Shown: positions 1 through 7,936 of the stretch, one piece after another
Position numbering within the stretch: position 1 is the stretch's first letter
Layout of the letters: every line of letters starts with the position of its first letter
Source: Streptomyces sp. TLI_146
Lineage (GTDB): Bacteria; Actinomycetota; Actinomycetes; Streptomycetales; Streptomycetaceae
Assembly (NCBI RefSeq): GCF_002846415.1
Contig: NZ_PJMX01000001.1
Coordinates: 2,728,001 to 2,792,000 of the forward strand
DNA: 64,000 nucleotides
Reading direction: 5' to 3'
Translations under genes and position numbers: made by a program
Notes under the pieces: model-generated
Told to the model about the DNA's origin: nothing
The model's input: only the letters and a program-made list of their open reading frames with translations
Database searches by the model: none

Positions 1-127
1 CCGCGTCGGGGTCGCTCTCCCAGACGGCCACCACACCGGTGGACCAGATGTCGGGGAGACGGGAGCTCGCGGAGCGCGCGGCCCGGATCTCGTCCTCGGT
101 CCGCGCGCCGTACCGTACGCGTGCCAT
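1..127 (-). CDS. Acetoacetate decarboxylase-family protein, N-terminal part (cut by window edge)
   Basis: Only the first 42 codons are present; the gene continues beyond the left edge. The ATG at 127 opens a frame reading MARVRYGARTEDEIRAAR and then LPDIWSTGVVAVWESDPDA, which I recognise from memory as the N-terminus of Streptomyces proteins annotated as acetoacetate decarboxylase family. These are beta-propeller-like lyases or ligand-binding relatives, and the true substrate is usually unknown. It is transcribed divergently from the TetR gene at 251, with a TetR-type inverted repeat in between, so it is the likely target of that repressor. No active-site region is visible in this fragment, so the call rests on the N-terminus alone. 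Confidence 0.5.
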   Translation of the reverse strand, partial: MARVRYGARTEDEIRAARSASSRLPDIWSTGVVAVWESDPDA

Positions 128-177
128 GGCGTACCACCCTTCCTGGGTTGTGCCTCGCAGTGCCGTTCCCCCGGGTC

Positions 178-192
178 TGTAACACAGTTACA
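178..192. promoter_or_regulatory. Inverted repeat, candidate TetR operator
   Basis: TGTAAC-ACA-GTTACA is a perfect 6-bp inverted repeat with a 3-bp centre, lying in the 123-bp gap between the divergent gene ending at 127 and the TetR gene starting at 251. Position and form fit autoregulation and repression of the divergent gene; binding is inferred. Confidence 0.55.
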
Positions 193-250
193 CCGAGGCC
201 GATGAAGGGTAAAGAGCCGTGCGGCGACCGGAGTTGGGAGGGCGCGGGCC

Positions 251-874
251 ATGACGCGTACGTCTCTGAGCCGCGAGGAGGTCCTGGCGGCCGCCGGGTC
301 CCTGGTCAGACAGCACGGGCCGGCCGCCCTCACCATGCGCAAGCTCGCCGCCGAGCTGGGCACGGCGGTCACCTCGATCTACTGGCACGTCGGCAACCGC
401 GAGTCGCTGCTCGACGCGCTCGTCGAGCGGACCGTGCGGGAGCTGGGCGAGATCAGCCCGCGCGGGCGCACCCCGGCCGACCGCATCGTCTCGGTCGCCA
501 CCGCGCTGCGCCGCCAGCTGCGCGAGCGCCCGCACCTGATCGCGATGGTCCACGAACGCGGCTTGACCGAGCGGATGTTCCTGCCCGCCCAGCAGGCCCT
601 GGTCCACGAGGTCCACGAGGCCGGGCTGCGCGGGAGCGCCGCCGCGCGGGTGGTGCGGGCGGTCCAGTTCCAGGTCGTCGGCCACGTCCTGGTCGAGCGC
701 TACCGCGAGCGGGCTCCGGCGCAGCACCCCGGCGAGGACGAGCTCTGGCACACCGCGCCCACCGAGGACGACCCGGCCCTCGCCCGCGCGCTGGCCCGGC
801 CGCCGGACCCGGAGCGGCTGTTCGCGGCGTCGGTGCGGGCACTGGTCGACGGGCTGCTCGCACAGCCGCGTTGA
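251..874 (+). CDS. TetR/AcrR family transcriptional repressor
   Basis: This is a 207-residue one-component regulator of usual TetR length. The N-terminal helix-turn-helix is visible at about residues 8-55: SREEVLAAAGSLVRQHG, then LTMRKLAAELGTAVTSIYWH, the typical TetR recognition-helix pattern ending in YWHVGNRESLLDAL. The C-terminal 150 residues form the variable ligand and dimer domain and do not identify the ligand. The ATG at 251 follows a GGGAGGG Shine-Dalgarno. The gene is divergent from the acetoacetate decarboxylase-like gene with an inverted repeat at 178-192 between them, so it probably controls that gene and itself. Confidence 0.9.
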   Translation: MTRTSLSREEVLAAAGSLVRQHGPAALTMRKLAAELGTAVTSIYWHVGNRESLLDALVERTVRELGEISPRGRTPADRIVSVATALRRQLRERPHLIAMVHERGLTERMFLPAQQALVHEVHEAGLRGSAAARVVRAVQFQVVGHVLVERYRERAPAQHPGEDELWHTAPTEDDPALARALARPPDPERLFAASVRALVDGLLAQPR

Positions 875-914
875 CGGGCGCCGCCCGCGTTGTCAGTGCG
901 GCCCCGTATTCTCT

Positions 915-1901
915 GTGACCATGCTCGACGACCGTACGACAGCAGCAGCGACCTGGCCGACCGCCTACCCGCAGGGGTACGCGGTCGTCGACGTGGAGAC
1001 CACCGGCCTCGCCCGCGACGACCGGATAATCTCGGCTGCCGTCTACCGCCTGGACGCCCAGGGCAACGTCGAGGACCACTGGTACACGCTGGTGAACCCC
1101 GAGCGCGACCCCGGGCCGGTGTGGATCCACGGCCTGACCACCGACGTCCTGGCGGACGCGCCGCTCTTCCCGGACATCGCCGGGGAGTTCGCCGAGCGCC
1201 TGGACGGCCGGGTCCTGGTCGCGCACAACGCGATCTTCGACTGGCAGATGATCGCCAGGGAGTACGCACGGGCCAAGCGCACCGCCCCGGTGCGCCAGCG
1301 GCTGTGCACCATCGCGCTCTCCAAGGAGCTCGACCTGCCGCTGCCCAACCACAAGCTGGAGTCGCTGGCCGCGCACTTCGGAGTGGTCCAGCAGCGCGCG
1401 CACCACGCGCTCGACGACGCGCGCGTGCTGGCCGAGGCGTTCCGCCCGAGCCTGCACGAGGCGGCGCGGGTCGGGGCGCGGCTGCCGCTCCTGGAGTGCC
1501 GCCCGCTCACCGAGTGGTCGGACGGCCCGGCCACCCGCCGTATCGGCTACCAGGCCACCGGGTCGTACGGACGCGGTTCCGGCTGGCGGCCCGCGCGCAA
1601 GCGCCCGGCGTGCCCGTACCCCAACCCCGGTCGTTACGAAGCGGACAAACCACTCAAGCAGGGCATGCGGGTGGCGTTCTCCGGCGACACCTCCATCGAC
1701 CGGGAGCTCCTGGAGGACCGCGCGACCGAGGCCGGGCTGCACGTGGCGACCAGCGTCTCCCGGCTGACCAGCCTGCTGGTGACCAACGACCCGGACTCGG
1801 CGACCTCCAAGACCGTGAAGGCGAAGTCGTTCGGCACCCCGGTCGTCGACGAGGCGGCCTTCACCCAGCTGCTGCGGGACGTGGCTGCGGCAGACGGGTG
1901 A
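915..1901 (+). CDS. DnaQ-like 3'-5' exonuclease with C-terminal BRCT domain
   Basis: A 328-residue DEDDh-type exonuclease. The first metal-binding motif DVETTGL is near residue 26; LVAHNAIFDWQM carries the second Asp, and HHALDDARVLAEAF carries the His/Asp of Exo III. The C-terminal ~85 residues (from MRVAFSGDTS) look like a BRCT domain, with SRLTSLLVTNDPDSATSKTVKAK and a following GTPVVDEAAF. Family members trim DNA 3' ends in repair or proofreading; the BRCT domain suggests recruitment to repair complexes. GTG at 915 is taken as the start; ATG at 921 is an alternative. It stands alone as a plus-strand gene after TetR. Confidence 0.88.
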   Translation: MTMLDDRTTAAATWPTAYPQGYAVVDVETTGLARDDRIISAAVYRLDAQGNVEDHWYTLVNPERDPGPVWIHGLTTDVLADAPLFPDIAGEFAERLDGRVLVAHNAIFDWQMIAREYARAKRTAPVRQRLCTIALSKELDLPLPNHKLESLAAHFGVVQQRAHHALDDARVLAEAFRPSLHEAARVGARLPLLECRPLTEWSDGPATRRIGYQATGSYGRGSGWRPARKRPACPYPNPGRYEADKPLKQGMRVAFSGDTSIDRELLEDRATEAGLHVATSVSRLTSLLVTNDPDSATSKTVKAKSFGTPVVDEAAFTQLLRDVAAADG

Positions 1902-1954
1902 CCGTGTGGCGTGCCGCCCGCCGTTGGGGCGCGGCGCGCTCCACCCTGTGGCGC

Positions 1955-2188
1955 ATGGCACGTTGCGAGGTCTGCGGAAACGACTACGGGATGTCCTTCG
2001 AGGTGCACGCGCAGGGCGTGGTGCATGTCTTCGACTGCTTCTCGTGCGCCATCCACCGCATGGCGCCCATCTGCGAACACTGCCGGGTCCAGATCATCGG
2101 CCAGGGCGTCGAGGTCGAGGGGCACTGGTACTGCGGCGGGCACTGCGCCCGAGCGGAGGGCCGGGTGGGCATCGTCGACAAGGTGTGA
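1955..2188 (+). CDS. Small Cys-rich (zinc-ribbon-like) protein of unknown function
   Basis: A 77-residue protein with conspicuous metal-ligand pairs: CEVCGNDY at the N-terminus, CFSCAIHRM and CEHC in the middle, and WYCGGHCARAEG near the end. The layout of CxxC and CxxH-type pairs suggests one or two structural zinc sites. I recognise it as a Streptomyces hypothetical but know no function. ATG at 1955 is chosen because the Cys-rich domain begins directly there; the longer upstream frame overlaps the exonuclease gene and is its shadow. It lies 53 bp after the exonuclease, possibly co-transcribed. Confidence 0.75.
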   Translation: MARCEVCGNDYGMSFEVHAQGVVHVFDCFSCAIHRMAPICEHCRVQIIGQGVEVEGHWYCGGHCARAEGRVGIVDKV

Positions 2189-2376
2189 TCCGGCCGCGTC
2201 TGCCTCGTTAGGGCCTTTAAGGCGACGCGTTCGCCCAGTTCCCCGTTCTACGGGGGTGGTCCGCGATAGACCCCCCGACGATACAAGTCGGCTGTACGCA
2301 CCCCGCCGATGCGGGGGTCCGGCCCCCGGCGGTACCCACTGCCGGGGGGCCTTTCGTCACGTTGTACCGTCGATGC

Positions 2377-3162
2377 GTGTATCGCTTCCTGTTGTCCCGG
2401 CAGTGGGTGCTCGTCACCCTCCTCGCCCTCGTTCTCATCCCCACGATGATCGAGCTGGGCTTCTGGCAGCTGCACCGCCACCAGCACCGCGTCGCGCAGA
2501 ACACCGTCATCGCGGACAACCTGAAGGCGAAGCCGGTCCCGGTGACCGCGCTCACCTCCCCCGGCCACACCGTCCCGCACGCCCAGTACTGGCGCCGGGT
2601 CACCGCCACCGGCACGTACGACACCGCCCACGAGGTCGTGGTGCGCCGCCGCACCGCCGCCGACGGGCGGGTCGGGTACCACGTGCTCACCCCGTTCGTC
2701 CTCGACAGCGGGCCGACCGTGCTGATCAACCGCGGCTGGGTGCCGGACAACGGCAGCCAGACCGAGTTCCCGCAGATCCCGGCCCCGCCCAAGGGCGACG
2801 TCACGATCACCGGGCGGCTGATGGCCGACCAGACGACGGCGGCCAGCGGCATCAAGGACGTCAAGGGCCTGCCGCCCCGGCAGGTGATGCTGATCAGCAG
2901 CGCCCAGCAGCAGAAGGCGCTCGGCCGCCCGGTGCTCGGCGGCTACATCGAGCAGACCGCCCCCGAGGCCGACTCCCCCGAGCTGATCCCGGCGCCGGAC
3001 CACTCCTCCATCGGCCCGCACATGGCGTACGCCGTGCAGTGGTGGCTGTTCACCGCCGGGGTCCCGGTCGGCTGGGTGATCCTGGTTCGCCGCGAGAAGC
3101 GGGACCGGGCCGAGGCAGCGGCCAAGGCGGAGGCGGCGGAGCCCGCACCGGCGACGGCCTGA
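2377..3162 (+). CDS. SURF1-family cytochrome oxidase biogenesis protein
   Basis: A 261-residue SURF1 homologue, a two-span membrane protein that assists cytochrome c oxidase (aa3) assembly. An N-terminal hydrophobic segment (WVLVTLLALVLIPTMIELGF, residues ~9-28) runs into the SURF1 hallmark GFWQLHRHQHR. The domain core is present (YDTAHEVVVRRRT, GYHVLTPFVL, LINRGWVPDN), followed by a second membrane span near HMAYAVQWWLFTAGVPVGWVILV and an Ala/Glu tail. GTG at 2377 gives the expected compact N-terminus; TTG at 2362 is possible. No clear Shine-Dalgarno. Solitary gene; the preceding 188 bp hold no other gene that I can see. Confidence 0.88.
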   Translation: MYRFLLSRQWVLVTLLALVLIPTMIELGFWQLHRHQHRVAQNTVIADNLKAKPVPVTALTSPGHTVPHAQYWRRVTATGTYDTAHEVVVRRRTAADGRVGYHVLTPFVLDSGPTVLINRGWVPDNGSQTEFPQIPAPPKGDVTITGRLMADQTTAASGIKDVKGLPPRQVMLISSAQQQKALGRPVLGGYIEQTAPEADSPELIPAPDHSSIGPHMAYAVQWWLFTAGVPVGWVILVRREKRDRAEAAAKAEAAEPAPATA

Positions 3163-3259
3163 GCCGGCCCGCAGGCGGCGCCCGCCCCATCCGTACCGTC
3201 CGGTCCTATGGACGTACTGGTCTGATTGACAATTCCGCAGGGCGGGAAGACGCCAGAGC

Positions 3260-5041
3260 GTGACGCGACGCATCCAACGCATCGAGGACTACGCCCTCAT
3301 CGGCGACCTCCAGACCGCCGCCCTGGTCGGCCGGGACGGTTCCATCGACTGGCTCTGCCTGCCCCGCTTCGACTCGGCGGCCTGTTTCGCGGCGCTGCTC
3401 GGCGACGACGACAACGGCCACTGGCGGATCGCCCCGGCGGGCGCCGGGGACTGCACGCGCCGCGCCTACCTCGACGACTCACTCGTCCTGGAGTCCGTCT
3501 GGGAGACCCGCACCGGCACGGTGCGCGTCCTCGACTTCATGCCCCAGCGCGACACCGCCCCCGACGTCGTACGGATCGTCGAGGGCGTCAGCGGGAGCGT
3601 CGAGATGAGCTCCGTGCTGCGGGTGCGCTTCGACTACGGCCGGGTGGTGCCCTGGGTGCGCCGCGCCGACGGCCACCGGGTCATGGTCGCCGGACCCGAC
3701 TCGGTCTGGCTGCGCACCGACCCCGCGGTCAAGACCTGGGGCCAGCAGATGAGCACCCGCTCGTCGTTCACCGTGGGCCCCGGCGAGCAGGTCGCGATGG
3801 TGCTGACCTGGCACCCCTCGCACGAGCCCCGGCCGTCGATAATCGACCCGTTCGAGGCGCTGGAGCAGAGCCTGGCGGACTGGCGCGAATGGGCCGACAG
3901 GTGCCGCTGCACCGGCCCCTACCGGGACGCCGTCGTCCGCTCCCTCATCACCCTCAAGGCCCTCACGTTCGCGCCGACCGGCGGCATCGTCGCCGCCCCC
4001 ACCACCTCGCTGCCGGAGGAGATCGGGGGCGTGCGCAACTGGGACTACCGCTACTGCTGGCTGCGCGACTCGACGCTGACACTGGGCGCGCTGGTCTCGG
4101 CCGGCTACCTCGACGAGGCGGCGGCCTGGCGCGACTGGCTGCTGCGGGCGGTCGCGGGCGACCCCGCCGACCTCCAGATCATGTACGGCCTCGGTGGCGA
4201 GCGGCGCCTGCCGGAGACCGAACTGCCGTGGCTGCGCGGCCACTTGGGCTCCACCCCGGTGCGGATCGGCAACGCCGCCGTCAAACAGCTCCAGCTCGAT
4301 GTGTACGGGGAGGTCATCGACTCCCTCCATCTGGCCCGTACCGCGGGCATGGCCGCCAAGCCGCACACCTGGAACGTCGAACTCAGCCTGCTCGGCTTCC
4401 TGGAGGCCCGCTGGCGCGAGCCGGACGAGGGGCTGTGGGAGGTGCGCGGCGAGCGCCGCCACTTCGTGCACTCCAAGGTGATGGCGTGGGTCGCCGCCGA
4501 CCGCGCGGTGCGGGCCCTGGAGTCCGACCCGTCGCGGCGCGGCGACGCGGAGCGCTGGCGGCGGATGCGGGACGAGGTGCACCGGGAGGTGTGCGAGAAG
4601 GGGTTCGACGCCGAGCGCAACACCTTCACCCAGTCGTACGGGTCCGCGGAGCTGGACGCGGCGACCCTGCTCATCCCCCGGGTCGGGTTCCTGCCGGGCG
4701 ACGACCCGCGGGTGGTCGGGACGGTGGACGCGGTGCGCGCCGAGCTCGGCCACGACGGCTTCGTACGCCGCTACAGCACCGAGGGCGTCACGGTGGACGG
4801 CCTGCCGGGCGACGAGGGCACGTTCCTGGTCTGCTCGTTCTGGCTGGCCGACGCGCTGCGGCTGACCGGCCGCGAGAAGGAGGCGCGGGAGCTGTTCGAC
4901 CGCCTCCTCGCGCTCCGCAACGACGTCGGGCTGCTCGCCGAGGAGTACGACCCGGTGGCCGGCCGGCAGCTCGGCAACTTCCCGCAGGCGTTCAGCCACA
5001 TCGGACTGGTGGCCACGGCGATGGGGCTGGAGGCAGGATAG
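3260..5041 (+). CDS. Glycoside hydrolase family 15 protein (glucoamylase/trehalase-like)
   Basis: A 593-residue GH15 enzyme of the actinobacterial type. The N-terminal beta-domain starts IEDYALIGDLQTAALVGR and contains DGSIDWLCLPRFDS. The (alpha/alpha)6 catalytic barrel carries the signature NWDYRYCWLRDS near residue 260, and the C-terminal half has GFVRRYSTEGV and GTFLVCSFWLADALRL. Family members act on alpha-glucosidic bonds, either glucoamylase or alpha,alpha-trehalase; the sequence does not settle which. No signal peptide is seen, so it is cytoplasmic. GTG at 3260 begins MTRRIQRIEDYALIGD, the usual family N-terminus. It is 4 bp upstream of the SDR gene and likely co-transcribed with it. 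Confidence 0.9.
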   Translation: MTRRIQRIEDYALIGDLQTAALVGRDGSIDWLCLPRFDSAACFAALLGDDDNGHWRIAPAGAGDCTRRAYLDDSLVLESVWETRTGTVRVLDFMPQRDTAPDVVRIVEGVSGSVEMSSVLRVRFDYGRVVPWVRRADGHRVMVAGPDSVWLRTDPAVKTWGQQMSTRSSFTVGPGEQVAMVLTWHPSHEPRPSIIDPFEALEQSLADWREWADRCRCTGPYRDAVVRSLITLKALTFAPTGGIVAAPTTSLPEEIGGVRNWDYRYCWLRDSTLTLGALVSAGYLDEAAAWRDWLLRAVAGDPADLQIMYGLGGERRLPETELPWLRGHLGSTPVRIGNAAVKQLQLDVYGEVIDSLHLARTAGMAAKPHTWNVELSLLGFLEARWREPDEGLWEVRGERRHFVHSKVMAWVAADRAVRALESDPSRRGDAERWRRMRDEVHREVCEKGFDAERNTFTQSYGSAELDAATLLIPRVGFLPGDDPRVVGTVDAVRAELGHDGFVRRYSTEGVTVDGLPGDEGTFLVCSFWLADALRLTGREKEARELFDRLLALRNDVGLLAEEYDPVAGRQLGNFPQAFSHIGLVATAMGLEAG

Positions 5042-5045
5042 GCGC

Positions 5046-5801
5046 ATGGATCTTGGACTGAAGGACCGCGTCTACGTCGTCACCGGCGCCTCCCGGGGCC
5101 TCGGCCTCGCCTCGGCGCGGGCACTGACGGCCGACGGCGCGAAGGCGGTACTGAGCGGCCGCGACGAGAAGGCGGTGGCGGCCGCGGCCGAGGAGCTGGG
5201 GCCGAACGCGCTGGGCGTGGCCGTCGACAACAGCGACCCCGACGCCGCCGCCCGGCTGATCGCCACCGCCCGCGAGCGGTTCGGCCGCTTCGACGGCGTG
5301 CTCATCAGCGTGGGCGGCCCGCCGCCCGGCTTCGTCGCCGACAACACCGACGAGCAGTGGCGCTCGGCCTTCGAGTCGGTGTTCCTGGGTGCGGTACGGA
5401 TGGCGCGCACGGCGGCGGAGGAGCTGGACGAGGGCGGCGTGATCGGCTTCGTCCTGTCGGGCTCGGTCCACGAGCCGATCCCCGGCCTGACCGTCTCCAA
5501 CGGCCTGCGCCCGGGCCTGGCGGGCTTCGCCAAGTCCCTGGCGGACGAGCTGGGCCCGCGCGGCATCCGGGTGGTCGGCCTGCTCCCGTCCCGCATCGAC
5601 ACCGACCGCGTCCGCGACCTGGACGCCCTCTCCGGCGACGCGGAGGCCGCGCGCACGGCCAACGAGGCCCAGATCCCGCTGCGCCGCTACGGCACGCCGG
5701 AGGAGTTCGGCCGCACGGCCGCGTTCCTGCTCTCGCCGGCGGCTTCGTATCTGACGGGCCTGATGCTGCCGGTGGACGGCGGGGCACGGCACGGCTTCTG
5801 A
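5046..5801 (+). CDS. SDR family oxidoreductase
   Basis: A 251-residue classical short-chain dehydrogenase. The Rossmann motif TGASRGLGLASARAL is at residues ~13-27. Catalytic residues are less canonical: the usual YxxxK appears replaced by SNGLRPGLAGFAKSLADELGP, so the Tyr is missing, while the Lys region is retained as AGFAKSLA. The C-terminus ends in the standard SYLTGLMLPVDGGARHGF. Substrate unknown. ATG at 5046 lies 4 bp after the GH15 stop, suggesting a two-gene operon. The absent catalytic Tyr may mean an atypical mechanism or a non-catalytic SDR. Confidence 0.85.
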   Translation: MDLGLKDRVYVVTGASRGLGLASARALTADGAKAVLSGRDEKAVAAAAEELGPNALGVAVDNSDPDAAARLIATARERFGRFDGVLISVGGPPPGFVADNTDEQWRSAFESVFLGAVRMARTAAEELDEGGVIGFVLSGSVHEPIPGLTVSNGLRPGLAGFAKSLADELGPRGIRVVGLLPSRIDTDRVRDLDALSGDAEAARTANEAQIPLRRYGTPEEFGRTAAFLLSPAASYLTGLMLPVDGGARHGF

Positions 5802-5808
5802 GCCGACG

Positions 5809-5918
5809 TCATACGCCGGGGGGCTCGGCGGCGGGGCCCCCGTGGTCATGTGCCGGGGGCCCCGGCGGCGGGCCCCCGTGGTCATGCGCCGGAGGCCTCG
5901 ACGACGGGGCCCTGTGCC
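5809..5918. repeat. Three tandem copies of a 36-37 bp GC-rich unit between convergent genes
   Basis: Units begin TCAT at 5809, 5846 and 5882 and share GCCGG-rich and GGGGCCCCCGTGG cores, with the third copy more diverged. The block fills the gap between the convergent SDR and AmaP genes. Each unit contains GGGGGCC/GGCCCCC complementarity and could fold, so it may serve as a bidirectional terminator. Confidence 0.75.
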
Positions 5919-5924
5919 CCGGTG

Positions 5925-6503
5925 TCAGCTCACCCGCCGGGCCCGGTGCTTGACTGCGCGCAGCCGGACCTCGGCGGGGAGTGCGGCCAGGCCCGCCGAG
6001 TCGCGGGCGTGGGCCAGGGCCTCCGAGGTGAGGCGGGAGAGGGCTTCGGCGGGGGCCGCGTGCGGCTCCAGGAGGAGGGCGACGCGGGCCGCCGGGGTGG
6101 TGCGGCGGCCGTGCAGGGTCACCTGGGCGCGGGCCACGCCCGGCAGCGCCTCCGCCTCGCCCGCCAGGACCGTCTCCATGGCGCGGCCGCGCAGCAGCGC
6201 GCCCTCGCCGTCGCCCGAGTCCACCAGGACCTCGGCCAGCCGCGCCCGGCGCAGCTGGGCGAACAGCCACCACAGGGTGAGCAGGACGAGTACGGCGAGC
6301 ACCGCGATGACCGTCGGCCACCACCAGCCGTGGTGGTGCCAGCGCTCCCGGCGGGCCCGCTCCAGCAGGGCGTCGTCGCTGTCCTCCCAGGGCCACCACG
6401 ACGGCACCGACAGGCCCGCCCCGGCCGCGAGGACCGCGCCGCCCGCCGCCACCAGGACCAGCCCGGCGAGGCCGATCAGCACCCGGTTCACCGTCCTGAG
6501 CAT
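5925..6503 (-). CDS. amaP: Alkaline-shock membrane anchor protein AmaP-like
   Basis: A 192-residue protein with the AmaP plan. A first membrane span (VLIGLAGLVLVAAGGAVLAAG) is followed by a short loop with SWWPWEDSDDALL, then a second span (WWPTVIAVLAVLVLLTLWWLFAQL), then a cytoplasmic domain related to DUF4175/Asp23-interacting regions (SGDGEGALLRGRAMETVLAGEAEALPGV). In Gram-positives AmaP tethers Asp23 to the membrane. It is the last gene of a five-gene minus-strand run with two Asp23-family genes, 3 bp after the preceding gene, which supports the assignment. ATG at 6503. Confidence 0.85.
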   Translation of the reverse strand: MLRTVNRVLIGLAGLVLVAAGGAVLAAGAGLSVPSWWPWEDSDDALLERARRERWHHHGWWWPTVIAVLAVLVLLTLWWLFAQLRRARLAEVLVDSGDGEGALLRGRAMETVLAGEAEALPGVARAQVTLHGRRTTPAARVALLLEPHAAPAEALSRLTSEALAHARDSAGLAALPAEVRLRAVKHRARRVS

Positions 6504-6506
6504 GGG

Positions 6507-7217
6507 TCACCTCTTCCTGGCGGCACGGCCCACATGCACGGAGAGCCCGGGCTGTCCGGCGAGCCCGAGCTCCTTGATGCCCGCGCCCAGCGCGGCGTCC
6601 AGATCGGCCCGTACGTCGTCGAGCTCGCGGAAGTGCGAGACGGCCCGTACGGCGACCTTGGCGCGGCCCATCCTGACCCGCACCGACTGCACGCCCGGGA
6701 CCTCCATCGCCCGGTCCCGCAGCACCAGCGCGGCGGCCGAGCGGTCGAGCCCGGCGCGCACGGTGGCCGAGGCGCGCCGCATCGGCAGCACGTCCCGCAG
6801 CCCCGGCGTCACCGCGAGCACGATCAGCCAGATCCCGAGGGCCACCGCGACGCCCGCGCCGGTGAGCACCGCCACGTCGTCCACGGTGTGCCGGGCCGCC
6901 CAGTCGGCGAGCCTGCGGCGCCAGGCCATCGCGGGGCGGTCGGCCCGTACGGCCGCGATGTCGTACAGCAGGGGCCCGGACACGGCCAGGACGACGAGGG
7001 CGACCAGCACGGCGGGCACCCGCCGCACCGACCAGAAGCGATGGGCCCGGCCGCCCTCGTCCTCGGCGAGGACGGGCACGGGGTCGTAGGCGGCGGACGA
7101 CCGCGACTGGTCGAGCCCGCCTTCGGGGTCCGGGGCGGCGCCCTTCTCCATGACGACGGGCAGAGGCCGGGTGCCGTTCCCGCCGTTGGACGCTTCCGGC
7201 TCGCTTGGCCCGTTCAT
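6507..7217 (-). CDS. DUF6286-type membrane protein of the Asp23 cluster
   Basis: A 236-residue protein with a disordered N-terminus (MNGPSEPEASNGGNGTRP), then two hydrophobic spans (VPAVLVALVVLAVSGPLLY and VAVLTGAGVAVALGIWLIVLAV), then a C-terminal alpha/beta domain (ATVRAGLDRSAAALVLRDRA and GVQSVRVRMGRAKVAVRAVSH) reminiscent of an Asp23/AmaP-like fold. ATG at 7217 overlaps the stop of the upstream Asp23 gene (ATGA) and is preferred to the longer frame that intrudes into that gene. Function unknown; location argues for a role as a second membrane partner of the Asp23 proteins. Confidence 0.8.
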   Translation of the reverse strand: MNGPSEPEASNGGNGTRPLPVVMEKGAAPDPEGGLDQSRSSAAYDPVPVLAEDEGGRAHRFWSVRRVPAVLVALVVLAVSGPLLYDIAAVRADRPAMAWRRRLADWAARHTVDDVAVLTGAGVAVALGIWLIVLAVTPGLRDVLPMRRASATVRAGLDRSAAALVLRDRAMEVPGVQSVRVRMGRAKVAVRAVSHFRELDDVRADLDAALGAGIKELGLAGQPGLSVHVGRAARKR

Positions 7218-7702
7218 GCGATCCTCCCCCGGTCCGCCGTACCGGTGTGCGCCGAGTGCAGACGCTCGATCTGCACCGCCACCTCGGGCACCTCCATGCC
7301 CGCCAACGCCCTTACCCGCTCGGCGACTCGCCGACGCACGGCGCCGCACTGGGCCCCGAGATCGGAGGGGTAGCCGAGCTCCAGGCTGACCCGCACCCGG
7401 GCCACGTCCTGGTGCACCGTGACCGCCGCGTGGGGCGCGGTGCCGCCCTCTGGGGGCGCACCCACCGCCTCGCGCGCCGCCTGCGCCGCGATCTTCGCGA
7501 CGACCCGGTCGGCGATACGGGTCGCTCCGCGCTCGGCGGGCGGGATACGGCGGGGGGCGGCGGCCGGGCCGGGGTCCACGGGGCCGGGCGCGGTGGAGCC
7601 GGGCCCGATGGGGCCGCGTCCGCCTTCACCGGACCCGGACCCGGACTCGGCCCCGGGCGCCGCCGACACCGTCATGAGAACACCGTCATGACTCGGCGTC
7701 AC
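7214..7702 (-). CDS. Asp23/Gls24 family envelope stress protein (second copy)
   Basis: A 162-residue member of the Asp23/Gls24 family. The first ~45 residues are a Gly/Pro/Ser-rich linker. The folded domain starts at RGATRIADRVVAKIAAQAAREAVG, and the typical second half is HAAVTVHQDVARVRVSLELGYP and VRALAGMEVPEVAVQIERL. In other Gram-positives these proteins coat the membrane through AmaP and answer cell-envelope stress. GTG at 7702 overlaps the preceding stop (GTGA). This copy lacks the acidic tail seen in the first copy at 7937-8437 and has a longer N-terminal linker. Confidence 0.85.
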   Translation of the reverse strand: MTPSHDGVLMTVSAAPGAESGSGSGEGGRGPIGPGSTAPGPVDPGPAAAPRRIPPAERGATRIADRVVAKIAAQAAREAVGAPPEGGTAPHAAVTVHQDVARVRVSLELGYPSDLGAQCGAVRRRVAERVRALAGMEVPEVAVQIERLHSAHTGTADRGRIA

Positions 7703-7896
7703 CGCCGCCGGTCGCCGCGGTCGCGGTCCCGGGGACGGAAGAAGTCACCGGGTTCGAGATCGCCCTCCAGGAACCTGCCCACCACGAATCCGATCGCGCC
7801 GAGCGCCGCAACCAGCAGGAACGCCCCGAAGCCGCCGAAGTATCCGGCGAAGCCGAGCGCCATGCCGGCCACCATGCCGATCACCGCCATGCTCAT
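7699..7896 (-). CDS. Small membrane protein of the Asp23 operon (DUF2273-like)
   Basis: A 65-residue protein that is mostly two closely spaced hydrophobic segments (MAVIGMVAGMALGFAGYFGG and FLLVAALGAIGFVVGRFLEG), ending in a very charged RPRDRDRGDRRR tail. Size, topology and position between two Asp23 genes match the small DUF2273 integral membrane proteins found in Asp23/AmaP operons of Firmicutes and actinobacteria. The arginine/aspartate tail is probably cytoplasmic. ATG at 7896; its stop overlaps the GTG of the next gene. Confidence 0.75.
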   Translation of the reverse strand: MSMAVIGMVAGMALGFAGYFGGFGAFLLVAALGAIGFVVGRFLEGDLEPGDFFRPRDRDRGDRRR

Positions 7897-7936
7897 CCTG
7901 AGCTCCTCAGTCGCTCCTCAGTCGGGGGCCGGGGCC

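Noticed and set aside
453..1961. Long minus-strand frames opposite the TetR and exonuclease genes
   Set aside because: They lie opposite well-supported genes, lack family motifs and are typical high-GC antisense frames.
3226..3259. TTGACA at 3226 as a -35 element for the GH15 gene
   Set aside because: It is only 29 bp from the start codon and no -10 element follows at 16-18 bp.
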